Of a DNA stretch of 32,061 bases, positions 7,791 through 16,585 are shown one piece after another. The notes under the pieces were generated by a model. The model saw only the letters and a list, made by a program, of their open reading frames with translations, did not search any database and was not told the DNA's origin. The stretch is from assembly GCA_022736605.1 (NCBI GenBank), contig DZDB01000001.1:1-32061 (forward strand), in the 5' to 3' direction. Both the position numbers and the translations under genes were made by a program. This DNA is from Sideroxydans lithotrophicus (GTDB taxonomy: Bacteria; Pseudomonadota; Gammaproteobacteria; Burkholderiales; Sulfuriferulaceae). Within the stretch, counting starts at the first letter, position 1, and each line of letters starts with the position of its first letter.

Positions 7791-8564
7791 TCAGCGCGTA
7801 TTCAATTCGCGCCAGTCAAAACCATCTTCCTGTGTGGCGTGGGTCAATCCTGCCGGTGGATTGCTGAGCACGCTGGTCAGCGCCTGTAACGCGAGTTCTG
7901 GTGTGTTGTTTTGTCTGGAAAGGTGTGCCGCGATCAAATGTTGCAAGCGGCTGTTGTCCAGCCGACTGAGCAGATGCGCCGCTGCATGATTGTCGAGATG
8001 GCCGTATTGTCCAGCGATACGACGCTTCAAACCGGGTGGATAGCCACTCTGTTGCAGCAGACTGGCATCGTGGTTGCACTCCAGCACCAGCGCGTCGCAG
8101 CGTGTCAGCATGGCTTCGATATGCGGCGTGGTAGCGCCCACGTCGGTCAACAAACCGAGCCGGTGCGTGCCGTCGCCAAACACGAACTGCACCGGTTCGC
8201 GCGCATCATGCGGCACCGGAAACGGCTGGATTTCAATGTCACCGATGGCAAACGCGGCATGGCTGTCGATATTACGCACCTCAGGCAATTTGTCATACTG
8301 GTTGCGAAATACCGTCAGCGTACCGCGCGTGAGCCAGACCGGCATGCCGTATTTGCGCGCAAATGCCGCTGCACCGCCGATATGGTCGCCATGTTCGTGG
8401 GTGATGACGATCGCATCGATCGCATCCGGCGTCAGCCCCTTGCGGGCAAGACGGCGCACCGTTTCGCGCAGGCCAAAACCGCAATCGACCATGACCCGGG
8501 TTGCGCCCACCTCAACCACCAGTGCGTTGCCCTCGCTACCACTGCCGAGCGAGGCAAAGCGCAT
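7791..8564 (-). CDS. Cytoplasmic MBL-fold hydrolase, YycJ/WalJ type
   Basis: A 257-residue protein without a signal peptide. It opens MRFASLGSGSEGNALVVE, the typical start of the YycJ/WalJ branch, and carries the metal motif H56-E-H58-G-D60-H61. Further ligand regions are the FPVPHDAREP segment, LLTDVG and the LECNHD block. Relatives are proposed to be nucleases or phosphodiesterases, but the reaction here is not settled by sequence. The start codon overlaps the bamC stop by one base (TAATG at 8566-8562), so translation is probably coupled to bamC although no functional link between the two is known. Confidence 0.9.
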   Translation of the reverse strand: MRFASLGSGSEGNALVVEVGATRVMVDCGFGLRETVRRLARKGLTPDAIDAIVITHEHGDHIGGAAAFARKYGMPVWLTRGTLTVFRNQYDKLPEVRNIDSHAAFAIGDIEIQPFPVPHDAREPVQFVFGDGTHRLGLLTDVGATTPHIEAMLTRCDALVLECNHDASLLQQSGYPPGLKRRIAGQYGHLDNHAAAHLLSRLDNSRLQHLIAAHLSRQNNTPELALQALTSVLSNPPAGLTHATQEDGFDWRELNTR

Positions 8565-9727
8565 TACTTGAGTTGTTCGAACAACAGTTTGGTGATTTTA
8601 TCAGCGATTTCTGCCGGAGCCAGCACGCCGGTGCTGGTCAACACACGCACGTCGCTGGCATTGGCGGCGGCGTTTTCAGACACTTCAATCTGATATTTAT
8701 CGCCGTTGACAGCGGTTTTTTTGCTACTGCGCCAAAACGCCAGCTTGCTCAACATGCCGGTGTCTTTTTTGGTTTCAACGTCGACTTGTGGATCGACGTA
8801 ACGCACGTAATAAATCCCTTTGGAACGGTCACGATCTTCGACCGTGAAACCCACCCGATCCAACGCCAAACCAACCCGGCGCCAGGCGCGGTCAAACGGA
8901 TCACTGATCGTCAGCAGCGGCGCACCGCTGCTGGTTTTGCCAAATTTGGCACGCTCGACGTTGCTTTGTTCAGCCAGCAGCGCCTTGGCACGCGCTTTTT
9001 CAACCCCGAAACGCTCCATCAGGCGGCTCAACATCTCGGCTTCCAGACCGGGATCGACCGGGCGCGGCTGCCATACAGTACGCTTGTTGCTCTCGTTGCC
9101 TTCGTAGACTTCGGCCATGCCACGATGGCTGATATAAATTTCAGTTTCACCCGGCGGATTGGTGGTGCGCTCCAGCCGGGTGCGGAATTTGTCGCGCTCG
9201 GCGGTCGAATACATGCCATCCAGCACTTTGCCCAGGGTTTTGCGGATGATGTCCTGTGGAATCTTGGCGCGGTTTTCCGCCCAGTCGGTTTCCATCACGC
9301 CAGCCTGCGGATCTTCCTTGTTAATCAGGAAACCATTGTCTTGCCAGAACTCTTTCACAATCGGCCAGACTTTTTCCGGTGGCAGGTTCACTACCAACCA
9401 GCGTTCGCTACCTGCACGCACCACGCGCACATTGTCTTCGGTTGGCAGAATATCGCTCTTGCCAGTGCTGGCCTTGTCGCCGCGCTCGGCGTTGTAGGCC
9501 GAATACGTTGCTGTGCCACGCGGGTTGATATCCGAAACCTGATAACGTCCATCGCTGGTTGGTGTGGTCAAATCGGGCGGCACTTCCAGAGTCGGTACCT
9601 GCGACTTGCTGGCTGATTTGTAATCGATTTTCTTGGTTTCCAGAATACCCAGGCTACCGCAACCTGCTATTGACAGGCTCAGCCCTGCGCCGATCACTGC
9701 CAGCCCCAGTTTGCTACGATTCATCAT
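8564..9727 (-). CDS. bamC: Outer membrane protein assembly factor BamC (NlpB), lipoprotein
   Basis: A 387-residue lipoprotein of the BAM complex, which folds beta-barrel proteins into the outer membrane. The signal peptide ends in the lipobox SIAGC with lipidated C23. After it comes the unstructured DYKSASKSQVPTLEVPPDLT segment, which in BamC contacts BamD, and then two helix-grip domains (the first around WLVVNLPPEKVWPIVKEFWQDNGF, the second around DPFDRAWRRVGLALDRVGFTVEDRDRSKGIYYVRY). GAGG lies eight to nine bases before the ATG at 9727. It is 70 bp downstream of dapA, the same order as dapA-nlpB in Escherichia coli, and overlaps the next gene. Confidence 0.95.
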   Translation of the reverse strand: MMNRSKLGLAVIGAGLSLSIAGCGSLGILETKKIDYKSASKSQVPTLEVPPDLTTPTSDGRYQVSDINPRGTATYSAYNAERGDKASTGKSDILPTEDNVRVVRAGSERWLVVNLPPEKVWPIVKEFWQDNGFLINKEDPQAGVMETDWAENRAKIPQDIIRKTLGKVLDGMYSTAERDKFRTRLERTTNPPGETEIYISHRGMAEVYEGNESNKRTVWQPRPVDPGLEAEMLSRLMERFGVEKARAKALLAEQSNVERAKFGKTSSGAPLLTISDPFDRAWRRVGLALDRVGFTVEDRDRSKGIYYVRYVDPQVDVETKKDTGMLSKLAFWRSSKKTAVNGDKYQIEVSENAAANASDVRVLTSTGVLAPAEIADKITKLLFEQLK

Positions 9728-9797
9728 TGCAATATCCTCAAAAGACTACAGAGCGTTAGCCCGCAAAATTAACTCGGCACGTGAGCCAGCACAATAT

Positions 9798-10673
9798 TTA
9801 AAGCACCTGCGCCTGGCGCATCGCCAGACGCAGGGTTTCATGGTGTTCCGCCGACAGTGGTGTCAATGGCAAGCGAATGCCTGCATCGATCAGCCCCATT
9901 TCGGCCAGCGCCCATTTCACCGGAATCGGGTTGGCCTCGACGAACAACTTGCGGTGCAGACCAAACAGCTGCTGATTGAGCTTGCGACCGCGCATCAGTT
10001 CCCCGGCAAATGCAGCTTCGCACATTTCGTGCATGGCGCGCGGTGCGACATTGGCTGTCACGGAAATGACGCCGTGCCCGCCCATCAGCATAAACGCCAG
10101 CGCCGTGGCATCATCACCGGTATACAAGGCAAAATCAGCTGGTGCGCGGTGAATCAAATCAGTCGCGCGCTCGATGCTGCCGGTAGCGTCCTTGATGCCG
10201 ACGATACCGGGCACCGCAGCCAGCCGCAGTACGGTATCGTTGCTGATGTCACTGACCGTGCGGCCGGGTACGTTGTATAGAATCAGCGGCAGGTCTTCGG
10301 CCTCGGCAATCGCCTTGAAATGCTGATACAGGCCTTCCTGCGTCGGCTTGTTGTAATAGGGCGCAACCGATAACGCATACGCGGCACCGGCAGATTTGGC
10401 ACAGCGCGTCAGGGCAATCGCTTCAGAAGTGGAATTGGCGCCGGTACCGGCGATCACCGGGATCCGCCCGGCGGCCTGTTCAACCACTGCTCGAATCAGC
10501 GCACAGTGCTCATCATAATTGACGGTAGGCGATTCACCCGTGGTGCCCACTACGACCAGACCATCGCTGCCTTCGGCAATGTGCCAGTCCACCAGCGCGC
10601 GCAGGCGTGGAAGATCGAGGCTGCCATCGTCATGCATCGGCGTCACAATGGCCACCAAACTGCCTTTTAACAT
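9798..10673 (-). CDS. dapA: 4-hydroxy-tetrahydrodipicolinate synthase
   Basis: A 291-residue class I aldolase that condenses pyruvate with aspartate semialdehyde in lysine and meso-diaminopimelate synthesis. The Schiff-base lysine is K161 (GIKDATG), the catalytic tyrosine is Y133 (YNVPGRT), and the GTTGESPTV motif around residues 43-51 positions the substrate. Length and motifs are complete. It heads the dapA-bamC-MBL minus-strand group and is divergent from the cheY-like gene, with 135 bp between them. Confidence 0.97.
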   Translation of the reverse strand: MLKGSLVAIVTPMHDDGSLDLPRLRALVDWHIAEGSDGLVVVGTTGESPTVNYDEHCALIRAVVEQAAGRIPVIAGTGANSTSEAIALTRCAKSAGAAYALSVAPYYNKPTQEGLYQHFKAIAEAEDLPLILYNVPGRTVSDISNDTVLRLAAVPGIVGIKDATGSIERATDLIHRAPADFALYTGDDATALAFMLMGGHGVISVTANVAPRAMHEMCEAAFAGELMRGRKLNQQLFGLHRKLFVEANPIPVKWALAEMGLIDAGIRLPLTPLSAEHHETLRLAMRQAQVL

Positions 10674-10808
10674 GCGTGTACCCGCTGCAATTTAAATCGA
10701 AACAGTTTACCCGATAACACTGACAGCGGAAACCTGCACCCACACAACATCCGCCTCACGCTTCAAACTCACGTGCTTCTTGTACAATGCCGCCAACGAG
10801 GATGAAGC

Positions 10809-11189
10809 ATGACCGACAGCACATTGAAATTTCTGGTAGTGGACGATTTTTCCAGCATGCGACGCATGTTGCGCAACCTGCTGAAAGAACTCGGCTATCG
10901 CGACAGTGACGAGGCTGAAGACGGCGTTGCCGCACTGGAAAAATTGCATAGCGCACACTATGACGTGGTGTTGACCGACTGGAGCATGCCCAATCTGAGT
11001 GGCATTGAGCTGCTGCGTGAAATCCGCCGCGATCCACTGCTAGCGCATCTACCGGTGCTGATGGTGACTGCCGAGGCGCTGCCGGAAAACCTCGCCGAGG
11101 CGACCGCCGCTGGCGCCAGCGGCTACGTACTCAAACCCTTCACGCTGGACACGCTGGGTACAGCGCTGGCTGCAATACTGCCTGCCTAA
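10809..11189 (+). CDS. Single-domain response regulator, CheY-like
   Basis: A 126-residue receiver domain with no output domain. The acidic pair is D12-D13 (VVDDFSSMRRM), the phosphoacceptor is D57 (LTDWSMP), the switch threonine is T87 (MVTAEA) and the conserved lysine is K109 (YVLKP). The MRRMLRNLLKELG helix and the FSS start are close to chemotaxis CheY, which binds the flagellar motor switch when phosphorylated. There are no flagellar or cheA genes nearby, so the partner kinase is elsewhere and a non-motility role is possible. GAGG precedes the start with normal spacing. Its stop overlaps the end of the convergent sixA gene. Confidence 0.9.
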   Translation: MTDSTLKFLVVDDFSSMRRMLRNLLKELGYRDSDEAEDGVAALEKLHSAHYDVVLTDWSMPNLSGIELLREIRRDPLLAHLPVLMVTAEALPENLAEATAAGASGYVLKPFTLDTLGTALAAILPA

Positions 11190-11662
11190 CTCAGCTCCGG
11201 CGTCATCACCGCACGCACAATAATCTGCTGGCTGGCTTGCCGCACGCGGTTGGTCAGCCACCACAGCCCGCCTTTCTTGATACACAAATCCGCCTCCGCC
11301 CCGCACATCAGCAGCGACGCCGTTTGTCCCAGACTGGGCTGATGCCCGACCACCACCACGGTACCGCCTGCGTCCGGCCAGCCGCTGGCCAGCACCACGC
11401 TCATCGCATCGGTGCCGGGTGCCAGTTTCTGGATGATCTCCATCGGCCGCCCCAGCGCTGCGGCGGTTTGCAGCGCGCGCTTGGCCGGGCTGACCAGGAT
11501 GCGCGCATCCTTCGGCAGACGCGCGTTGAGCCAGTCCGCCATTTGTGCCGCCTGCTTCAAGCCTTTGGCGGTCAGTTCACGCGTCATGTCGGGCACGCCA
11601 TCCACCGCATCGGCATGACGCCACACGATCAAATCCATATCGACATCCAAAAAGTGCGCCAT
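11186..11662 (-). CDS. sixA: Phosphohistidine phosphatase SixA
   Basis: A 158-residue histidine phosphatase. The catalytic RH pair is R15-H16 (LIVWRHADA; most relatives have RHG or RHA), VSPAKRALQTA holds the second arginine, and the second histidine is in VVGHQPSLG. SixA removes phosphate from histidine-containing phosphotransfer domains. The start at 11662 follows a clear GGAGG; an internal ATG at 11638 lies closer to the family start but lacks one. The gene is 21 bp downstream of the CYTH-CHAD gene and in the same direction, as often seen in polyphosphate loci. It overlaps the cheY-like gene by four bases at their 3' ends. Confidence 0.92.
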   Translation of the reverse strand: MAHFLDVDMDLIVWRHADAVDGVPDMTRELTAKGLKQAAQMADWLNARLPKDARILVSPAKRALQTAAALGRPMEIIQKLAPGTDAMSVVLASGWPDAGGTVVVVGHQPSLGQTASLLMCGAEADLCIKKGGLWWLTNRVRQASQQIIVRAVMTPELS

Positions 11663-11683
11663 GCTAGTCCTCCAATATGACAG

Positions 11684-13177
11684 TTATGTGCGCTCACGCC
11701 AAAACGGTTTGGCTGCGTTTACGTCATCCCAGGCAATGCCGAATTGCGCCAGCAACTGCGGCACCTGCGCGGCACACCAGCCCTGTACCATACCGCAAGC
11801 CCAGGTGTGGCGTGGGCGCAAGGTTTGCAGGCAACGCTGTGCGACCGCCAGATCATTTAGCTCACCGAGCTGTTGTTGCAAGCCTGACAGCGCTGCCAGA
11901 TACGCCCGGCTTGCGCGCTGCGGATAAATTTCTGCCATAAACGCCAACAGGTAACGTTGTTTTTTGGCCGCGACACGCAGGCGGTGGCGTGCAGCGACTG
12001 ACAGCGTGGTCGCGTCCCCGCCCCGCCGCAGCAACGTACGATGCTGCTTTGCCAGCAGCTCGCGTGCCCTGCGCTTTAAGCTCCCCGCATTGTCTGCATC
12101 CAGACTATCCTGCTCGCAGGATAGCAACGCCCGTCCGACCCGCAGCAAAAACTGGCCAAACCGTGCCGACCCGAGTGCTGCACTCAAGTCTGCATGCGCA
12201 GCGTGGCGCAACGGCTGGATGGCACGCAGCAGGCGTTCAAATGCCAGATCCGCTACTTGCGTCTGAACTGCGGGCAAGGTGTGCGCCATCACCACATCCC
12301 GGTCACGCGCCAGGCTGGTATTGTCCAGCACCCAGCGTAACTCAGCGCGCAACGCGGCCAGTGCCGGGCAGTGCTGATTGATGCGTAGCGCCGCGTCCAT
12401 GCGCCGCAGTGCAATCCGGAATTGGTGCAGATATTCAGGGTCACGCCCATCCAGTAGCCCGACCAGATTGCCGGTCAGCTGCGCCAATGCGCTTTGCGCG
12501 GCACAGATTGCCGCCGCCGTGACCGGCATCTCCGCGCGCAAGCCTGCCGGGGCAGCTTTAACCGGCGCAGCTAGCTGGCCGAGAAACAGCGCATAACCGC
12601 GTTGCGCCTTGCTCACCGGATCAGGACGCAACGGAATGGTTTCAGCCAGCGCCAGCGCGAGGTCGAACAAAGCCAGCGCAGTGCCCGATTTGAGCTCCAA
12701 CTCCAGTTCCAGAATCGGCTGGCTATGTGTGCCACTACGCACCTCGCCCTGATCCAGCGCCACTTCGATCTGTGCACCCTCCCACTGTACCTGCCAGGTA
12801 GTGCGCCAGAAGCGCGTCTCGAATACCGGCAGCAGTTTTGCCTGCCGCGCCGAGGTAAGCAATGCGCGCACTGCAGGCGCTTCAAACAGCGCCGGATTGA
12901 GCGTTGCATCGGGCAGCGTGACTTCCCATTCGGGGCGCTGATGCAGGCCGCCACTTGCACCCCCTCCAATCTTCACCGTCTGGATCCAGCTTTGTCCGAC
13001 CCGACGCACACGCAACGCCGCATTTTTTCGCATTAGACTTAACTTGGGCGTGTCATGGTAAACACTCCGCAGATTGCGTCGTAACGGCGTGCCCGCCGCC
13101 TGCAATAGCGGATGGCGCTTGAGCGCTGCAACGCTCGTGGATGCCAGCGCCAGCTTGAGTTCAACTTCGGTTGTCAT
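11684..13177 (-). CDS. CYTH-CHAD inorganic triphosphatase
   Basis: A 497-residue two-domain protein. The N-terminal CYTH tunnel domain opens with the ExExK motif (E4, E6, K8 in MTTEVELKLAL) and continues through RVRRVGQSWIQTVK and WEV; it hydrolyses triphosphates such as tripolyphosphate. The C-terminal CHAD domain (about residues 220-490) has the conserved histidine-arginine helices (YLHQFRIALRRMDAALR, ARDRDVVM, RHRLRVAAKKQRYL); CHAD domains bind polyphosphate and coat its granules. The start at 13177 places ExExK at the very N-terminus; the longer frame from 13231 adds an unconserved 18 residues. It is divergent from ppk1 with 92 bp between the starts, so shared control with polyphosphate synthesis is likely. 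Confidence 0.93.
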   Translation of the reverse strand: MTTEVELKLALASTSVAALKRHPLLQAAGTPLRRNLRSVYHDTPKLSLMRKNAALRVRRVGQSWIQTVKIGGGASGGLHQRPEWEVTLPDATLNPALFEAPAVRALLTSARQAKLLPVFETRFWRTTWQVQWEGAQIEVALDQGEVRSGTHSQPILELELELKSGTALALFDLALALAETIPLRPDPVSKAQRGYALFLGQLAAPVKAAPAGLRAEMPVTAAAICAAQSALAQLTGNLVGLLDGRDPEYLHQFRIALRRMDAALRINQHCPALAALRAELRWVLDNTSLARDRDVVMAHTLPAVQTQVADLAFERLLRAIQPLRHAAHADLSAALGSARFGQFLLRVGRALLSCEQDSLDADNAGSLKRRARELLAKQHRTLLRRGGDATTLSVAARHRLRVAAKKQRYLLAFMAEIYPQRASRAYLAALSGLQQQLGELNDLAVAQRCLQTLRPRHTWACGMVQGWCAAQVPQLLAQFGIAWDDVNAAKPFWRERT

Positions 13178-13269
13178 AATATTGTCATGTGATTGCCATA
13201 TAAAGATAGAGTGTGCGACGTATCCGCGCACCTCACAATCATCTTAGCGTTATTTGCTACCATACCCCC

Positions 13270-15339
13270 ATGACAATCGCCACTACCGAGCATTTCCTCA
13301 ACCGCGAACTGAGTTTGCTGGCCTTTAACGAACGCGTGCTGGCGCAAGCCGAAGATCCCGCCATGCCGTTGCTCGAACGGCTCAAATTCATCTGCATCGT
13401 CAGCAGCAACCTGGATGAATTTTTTGAAGTACGCGTCGCCGGACTGAAGGAGCGCATCGCGCTCAGCTCGATCAGCGTTGGTCCTGACGGTCTGAGCGCC
13501 ACGCAGACGTTCCGCGCTGCGGTGCCACGTGTGCATGCACTGGTTGAAAAGCAGTACGCCACATTGAATCAAAGTATCTTGCCGCAACTGGCCGAACAGG
13601 GCATCCGGTTTCTGCGTCGCAATCACTGGAATACCGAACAGACTGAGTGGATCCGCGCGTATTTTTTCCGCGAACTGATGCCGGTGCTGACACCGATCGG
13701 CCTCGACCCTGCGCATCCATTCCCGCGCGTGCTCAACAAGAGCCTGAACTTTGCCGTCGAACTGTCCGGACGCGATGCGTTTGGACGCAATTCCGGCGCA
13801 GCGGTGGTGCAGGCGCCGCGCTCGTTGCCACGCGTGATCCGCATGCCGGAAGCGATTGCCGGGTGCGAATACGGCTTCGTGTTTTTGTCGTCGATCCTGC
13901 ACGCGCACGTCGATGAGCTGTTCTCGGGCATGACGGTGCAGGGTTGTTATCAATTCCGCGTCACACGCAATTCCGACCTGTTCGTTGACGAGGAAGAGAC
14001 CAAAAACCTGCGCGAAGCCTTGCAGGGCGAACTGCCGCATCGCCACTTCGGCAACGCGGTCCGGCTTGAAGTCGCAGATAACTGCTCACCCAAAATGGCC
14101 GAATTTTTGCTGTCACAGTTCAGCCTGGACGCCGATGACCTGTACCAGGTCAACGGCCTGGTCAACCTGGTTCGTCTGATGCAGATTCCTGATCAGGTAG
14201 ATCGCCCCGACCTCAAGTTCGCACCGTTCATGCCCGGTCTGCCAAACGGTCTGGCCAAGGAAGGCGCGATGTTTGCTGCAATCCGCAAAAGCGATATTTT
14301 GCTGCACCACCCGTTCCAGTCATTCCAGCCAGTCATCGACTTCATCCGTGAAGCCGCAGACGATCCGAAAGTGCTGGCAATACGCCAGACCGTGTACCGC
14401 ACCGGCACCGATTCCATGCTGATGGAAGCGCTGATCGCTGCCGCACAGAGCGGCAAGGAAGTCACCGTCGTGGTCGAGTTGATGGCGCGTTTCGACGAAG
14501 AGGCCAATATCAACTGGGCCGCCAAACTGGAAGATGCCGGCGCCCACGTGGTGTACGGCGTGGTTGCGCACAAGACCCACGCAAAAATGGCGCTGGTGGT
14601 ACGCCGCGAAGATGGCAAACTGCGTCGTTATGCCCATCTCGGCACCGGCAATTACCACGCCAGGACGGCACGCCTGTACACCGATTTTGGCCTGTTGACA
14701 TGCAACGATGATGTATGCGCAGACGTCAACGACATCTTTACCCAGTTGACCGGGCTGGGCAAAGCTTCACGCCTCAAACACCTGTGGCAATCACCGTTTA
14801 CCCTGCACAGCCAGGTGCTGGCCGCCATCAAGCGCGAAACCACGCTGGCGCAGTCAGGTCAACCTGCTGCGATTATTGCCAAAATGAATTCCCTGGTCGA
14901 ACCTGATGTGGTCAATGCCCTGTACGAAGCCTCGCAGGCGGGCGTAAAAATCAGCCTGATTATCCGGGGTGTGTGCGTGCTCAAACCCGGCATTGCCGGG
15001 CTGTCGGAAAATATCCGCGTGCGCTCGGTGATTGGCCGCTTCCTGGAACACACGCGCATTTTCTACTTCCGCGATGGCGGCGCCGAACGCGTCTATTTAT
15101 CGAGTGCAGACTGGATGGATCGCAACTTTTTCCGCCGCATTGAAGCGTGTTTCCCGGTGCTGGAGCCACGCCTGAAAAAACGCGTGATTACCGAAGGACT
15201 GAAACCTTACCTGAAGGACAATACCCAGGCCTGGGACATGGACATGCACGGCGACTATCGGCGCAAACAGCCGCGTCGCGCCAAGCCTTACAACGCCCAG
15301 GCCATGCTCTTGGAAACACTGGCAAAAAGCGCCGGGTAA
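13270..15339 (+). CDS. ppk1: Polyphosphate kinase 1
   Basis: A 689-residue enzyme that reversibly polymerises the gamma phosphate of ATP into polyphosphate. It is complete: the N-terminal domain starts FLNRELSLLAFNERVL, followed by HPFPRVLNKSLN, the HHPFQSFQPVIDFIREAADDP block and the C1 domain with VELMARFDEEANI. The autophosphorylated histidine is H437 in AHKTHAKM, and HLGTGNYH follows. I set the start at the ATG at 13270, because the family begins just before FLNREL; a frame opening at 13213 would add 19 unrelated residues. It faces the CYTH-CHAD gene, and ppx lies 1.4 kb further on, so synthesis, binding and breakdown of polyphosphate are encoded together. Confidence 0.97.
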   Translation: MTIATTEHFLNRELSLLAFNERVLAQAEDPAMPLLERLKFICIVSSNLDEFFEVRVAGLKERIALSSISVGPDGLSATQTFRAAVPRVHALVEKQYATLNQSILPQLAEQGIRFLRRNHWNTEQTEWIRAYFFRELMPVLTPIGLDPAHPFPRVLNKSLNFAVELSGRDAFGRNSGAAVVQAPRSLPRVIRMPEAIAGCEYGFVFLSSILHAHVDELFSGMTVQGCYQFRVTRNSDLFVDEEETKNLREALQGELPHRHFGNAVRLEVADNCSPKMAEFLLSQFSLDADDLYQVNGLVNLVRLMQIPDQVDRPDLKFAPFMPGLPNGLAKEGAMFAAIRKSDILLHHPFQSFQPVIDFIREAADDPKVLAIRQTVYRTGTDSMLMEALIAAAQSGKEVTVVVELMARFDEEANINWAAKLEDAGAHVVYGVVAHKTHAKMALVVRREDGKLRRYAHLGTGNYHARTARLYTDFGLLTCNDDVCADVNDIFTQLTGLGKASRLKHLWQSPFTLHSQVLAAIKRETTLAQSGQPAAIIAKMNSLVEPDVVNALYEASQAGVKISLIIRGVCVLKPGIAGLSENIRVRSVIGRFLEHTRIFYFRDGGAERVYLSSADWMDRNFFRRIEACFPVLEPRLKKRVITEGLKPYLKDNTQAWDMDMHGDYRRKQPRRAKPYNAQAMLLETLAKSAG

Positions 15340-15359
15340 ACCCGATGCTTTGTGCCCGG

Positions 15360-15896
15360 TCAGACGGTTTTTGGGTACTGGCGAAACGATACGATGGACT
15401 GATGCACCGGCATCGCCACACCTTGCGCGCTCAACATGGCGTCAAGTTTGGCGTCGTCCATCTCGATCAGTTGCTGTTGCAGGTCGTCCAGATGGCCCGC
15501 GATATCGCGCGAAATCTGCTTCAGTTCGGCAAACAGTTGGTGTGCCTGCGCTTGCGCTGCCGCTTTTTCTTCAGCCAGCTTTTTAGCAGAACCCAGCATG
15601 CGCCCGAACAGGCCGGACGTGTCTTCCTTATCGGCCACGCGCAACAACTTGTGGATTTCCATGTAAACGTCGTGCAGCTTGAGGTGCGGGTCTTCCACCT
15701 TGCGGAACGCCGCCAGTTGCGACAGGATTTGACCCTCACCGTAATACCAGCAGCCAAAGCCGCACTCGGTGCCGTGCACCGGCACTTTGTCTTTGGCAAC
15801 CTCCATGCCTTCTACCAGCGCATGAGCGTGCGTGACCCAGCTCATGTGAGCTTTTTTGCTATCGCGTAAACGGTAAATCACTTCGGCTTTGTTCAT
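15360..15896 (-). CDS. Stand-alone CZB (chemoreceptor zinc-binding) protein, copy 1
   Basis: A 178-residue soluble helical protein. The CZB zinc ligands are H17 (KKAHMSW), C45 (TECGFGCWYYGEG), H71 and H75 (DPHLKLHDVYMEIH). The C-terminal part (about residues 95-150) is rich in A, E, K and Q and looks like a coiled coil. CZB domains usually sit at the end of chemoreceptors or diguanylate cyclases, where zinc or oxidation of the zinc-bound cysteine changes signalling; here no output domain is attached. An extra cysteine, C49, lies four residues after the ligand cysteine, also in copy 2. The start at 15896 is supported by GGAG; 19 residues from an upstream start at 15953 do not match copy 2. It is convergent with ppk1, 20 bp apart. 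Confidence 0.87.
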   Translation of the reverse strand: MNKAEVIYRLRDSKKAHMSWVTHAHALVEGMEVAKDKVPVHGTECGFGCWYYGEGQILSQLAAFRKVEDPHLKLHDVYMEIHKLLRVADKEDTSGLFGRMLGSAKKLAEEKAAAQAQAHQLFAELKQISRDIAGHLDDLQQQLIEMDDAKLDAMLSAQGVAMPVHQSIVSFRQYPKTV

Positions 15897-15970
15897 GTTT
15901 TCTCTCCTGAGTATTGTATTTCTGTCGGTTAGACGTAATACGTGGAGAGGCAAAAACAGACTGTGAACAA

Positions 15971-16003
15971 AGATTAAATCTGATTCATTAGCAGACTTAA
16001 ATT
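15971..16003. promoter_or_regulatory. Paired AGAttTAAtct-like sites upstream of CZB copy 1
   Basis: AGATTAAATCT, an 11-bp palindrome at 15971-15981, is followed by AGACTTAAATT at 15993-16003, so the two begin 22 bp apart, about two helical turns. They lie 75-107 bp upstream of the copy 1 start. The same core occurs as a dyad in front of rubrerythrin (3578-3588). I read them as candidate operators for one shared regulator. Confidence 0.35.
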
Positions 16004-16057
16004 AAACGCAGGTTGCGGGGTGGGTGTGAAATTGACTGCTGTGAGTAGCGAAAATGA

Positions 16058-16585
16058 TCAAGCGACTATTTGTTTCACCAGACTCAGTTTAGGCGGCGCA
16101 TTGCCGAATCCCTGTGCCGCCATCAGCGCATCGAACTCAGCGTCGCTCATGGCCAGCAGCACGGCCTGTAAATCGTCAACATGCGCGACAATTTCACGTG
16201 ACGCAGCTTTCATGTCCTGCAACAGGGCATGTGCCTTGGCATCAGCCGCCTGTTTTTCGGCTTTGAGTTTGCGTCCCGCACCCAGCAGGCAGCCGAGCCG
16301 CGAGTTGTCCTGTTCCTTCTGTCCGACTTTGAGCAACACATGAATATGCAGGTAGATAGCGTGCAGGCGCTGGTGTGGCTCGTCTATCCGTTGAAATGCA
16401 GAAATCTGCGACAGCACGCTGCCATTGCCGTAATACCAGCAGCCAAACGCGCATTCGGTGCAATGCAGCGGCACTTCGTCCTGCTCAACCGGGCGCCCTT
16501 CAATAATTGCACTGGCGTGCGACACCCACCAGAGATGGGATTTTTTGGCATCGTGCAGGAAAGTAATGGCGTGGGCTTTTTTCAT
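16058..16585 (-). CDS. Stand-alone CZB (chemoreceptor zinc-binding) protein, copy 2
   Basis: A 175-residue paralogue of the preceding protein, alignable without gaps over the first 75 residues. The zinc ligands fall at identical positions: H17 (KKSHLWW), C45 (CTECAFGCWYYGNG), H71 and H75 (EPHQRLHAIYLHIH). It has the shared extra C49 and a further C42, giving CxxCxxxC in a row. The C-terminal half is again a charged helix with a possible coiled coil. The start at 16585 was chosen because MKKAHAITFLHDAKKSH then lines up with copy 1; an ATG at 16609 would add eight residues. It lies 161 bp upstream of copy 1 on the same strand and 120 bp downstream of ppx. Function is inferred only as zinc or redox sensing. 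Confidence 0.86.
   Translation of the reverse strand: MKKAHAITFLHDAKKSHLWWVSHASAIIEGRPVEQDEVPLHCTECAFGCWYYGNGSVLSQISAFQRIDEPHQRLHAIYLHIHVLLKVGQKEQDNSRLGCLLGAGRKLKAEKQAADAKAHALLQDMKAASREIVAHVDDLQAVLLAMSDAEFDALMAAQGFGNAPPKLSLVKQIVA

Noticed and set aside
8501..9616. A 371-codon plus-strand frame opposite bamC
   Set aside because: BamC on the minus strand has a lipobox and family domains; the plus frame is an antisense shadow without homology I can recognise.
9798..10673. dapA-bamC order as an unusual linkage
   Set aside because: The same order is well known from Escherichia coli and many proteobacteria, so it is not a new observation.
13174..14046. A 290-codon open frame on the minus strand across the start of ppk1
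   Set aside because: It is antisense to conserved PPK1 coding sequence, has no recognisable domain and reflects the high GC codon bias.
15331..15344. CGGG-TAAA-CCCG stem at the ppk1 stop as a terminator
   Set aside because: Only four pairs, overlapping the stop codon, and no T-run follows.
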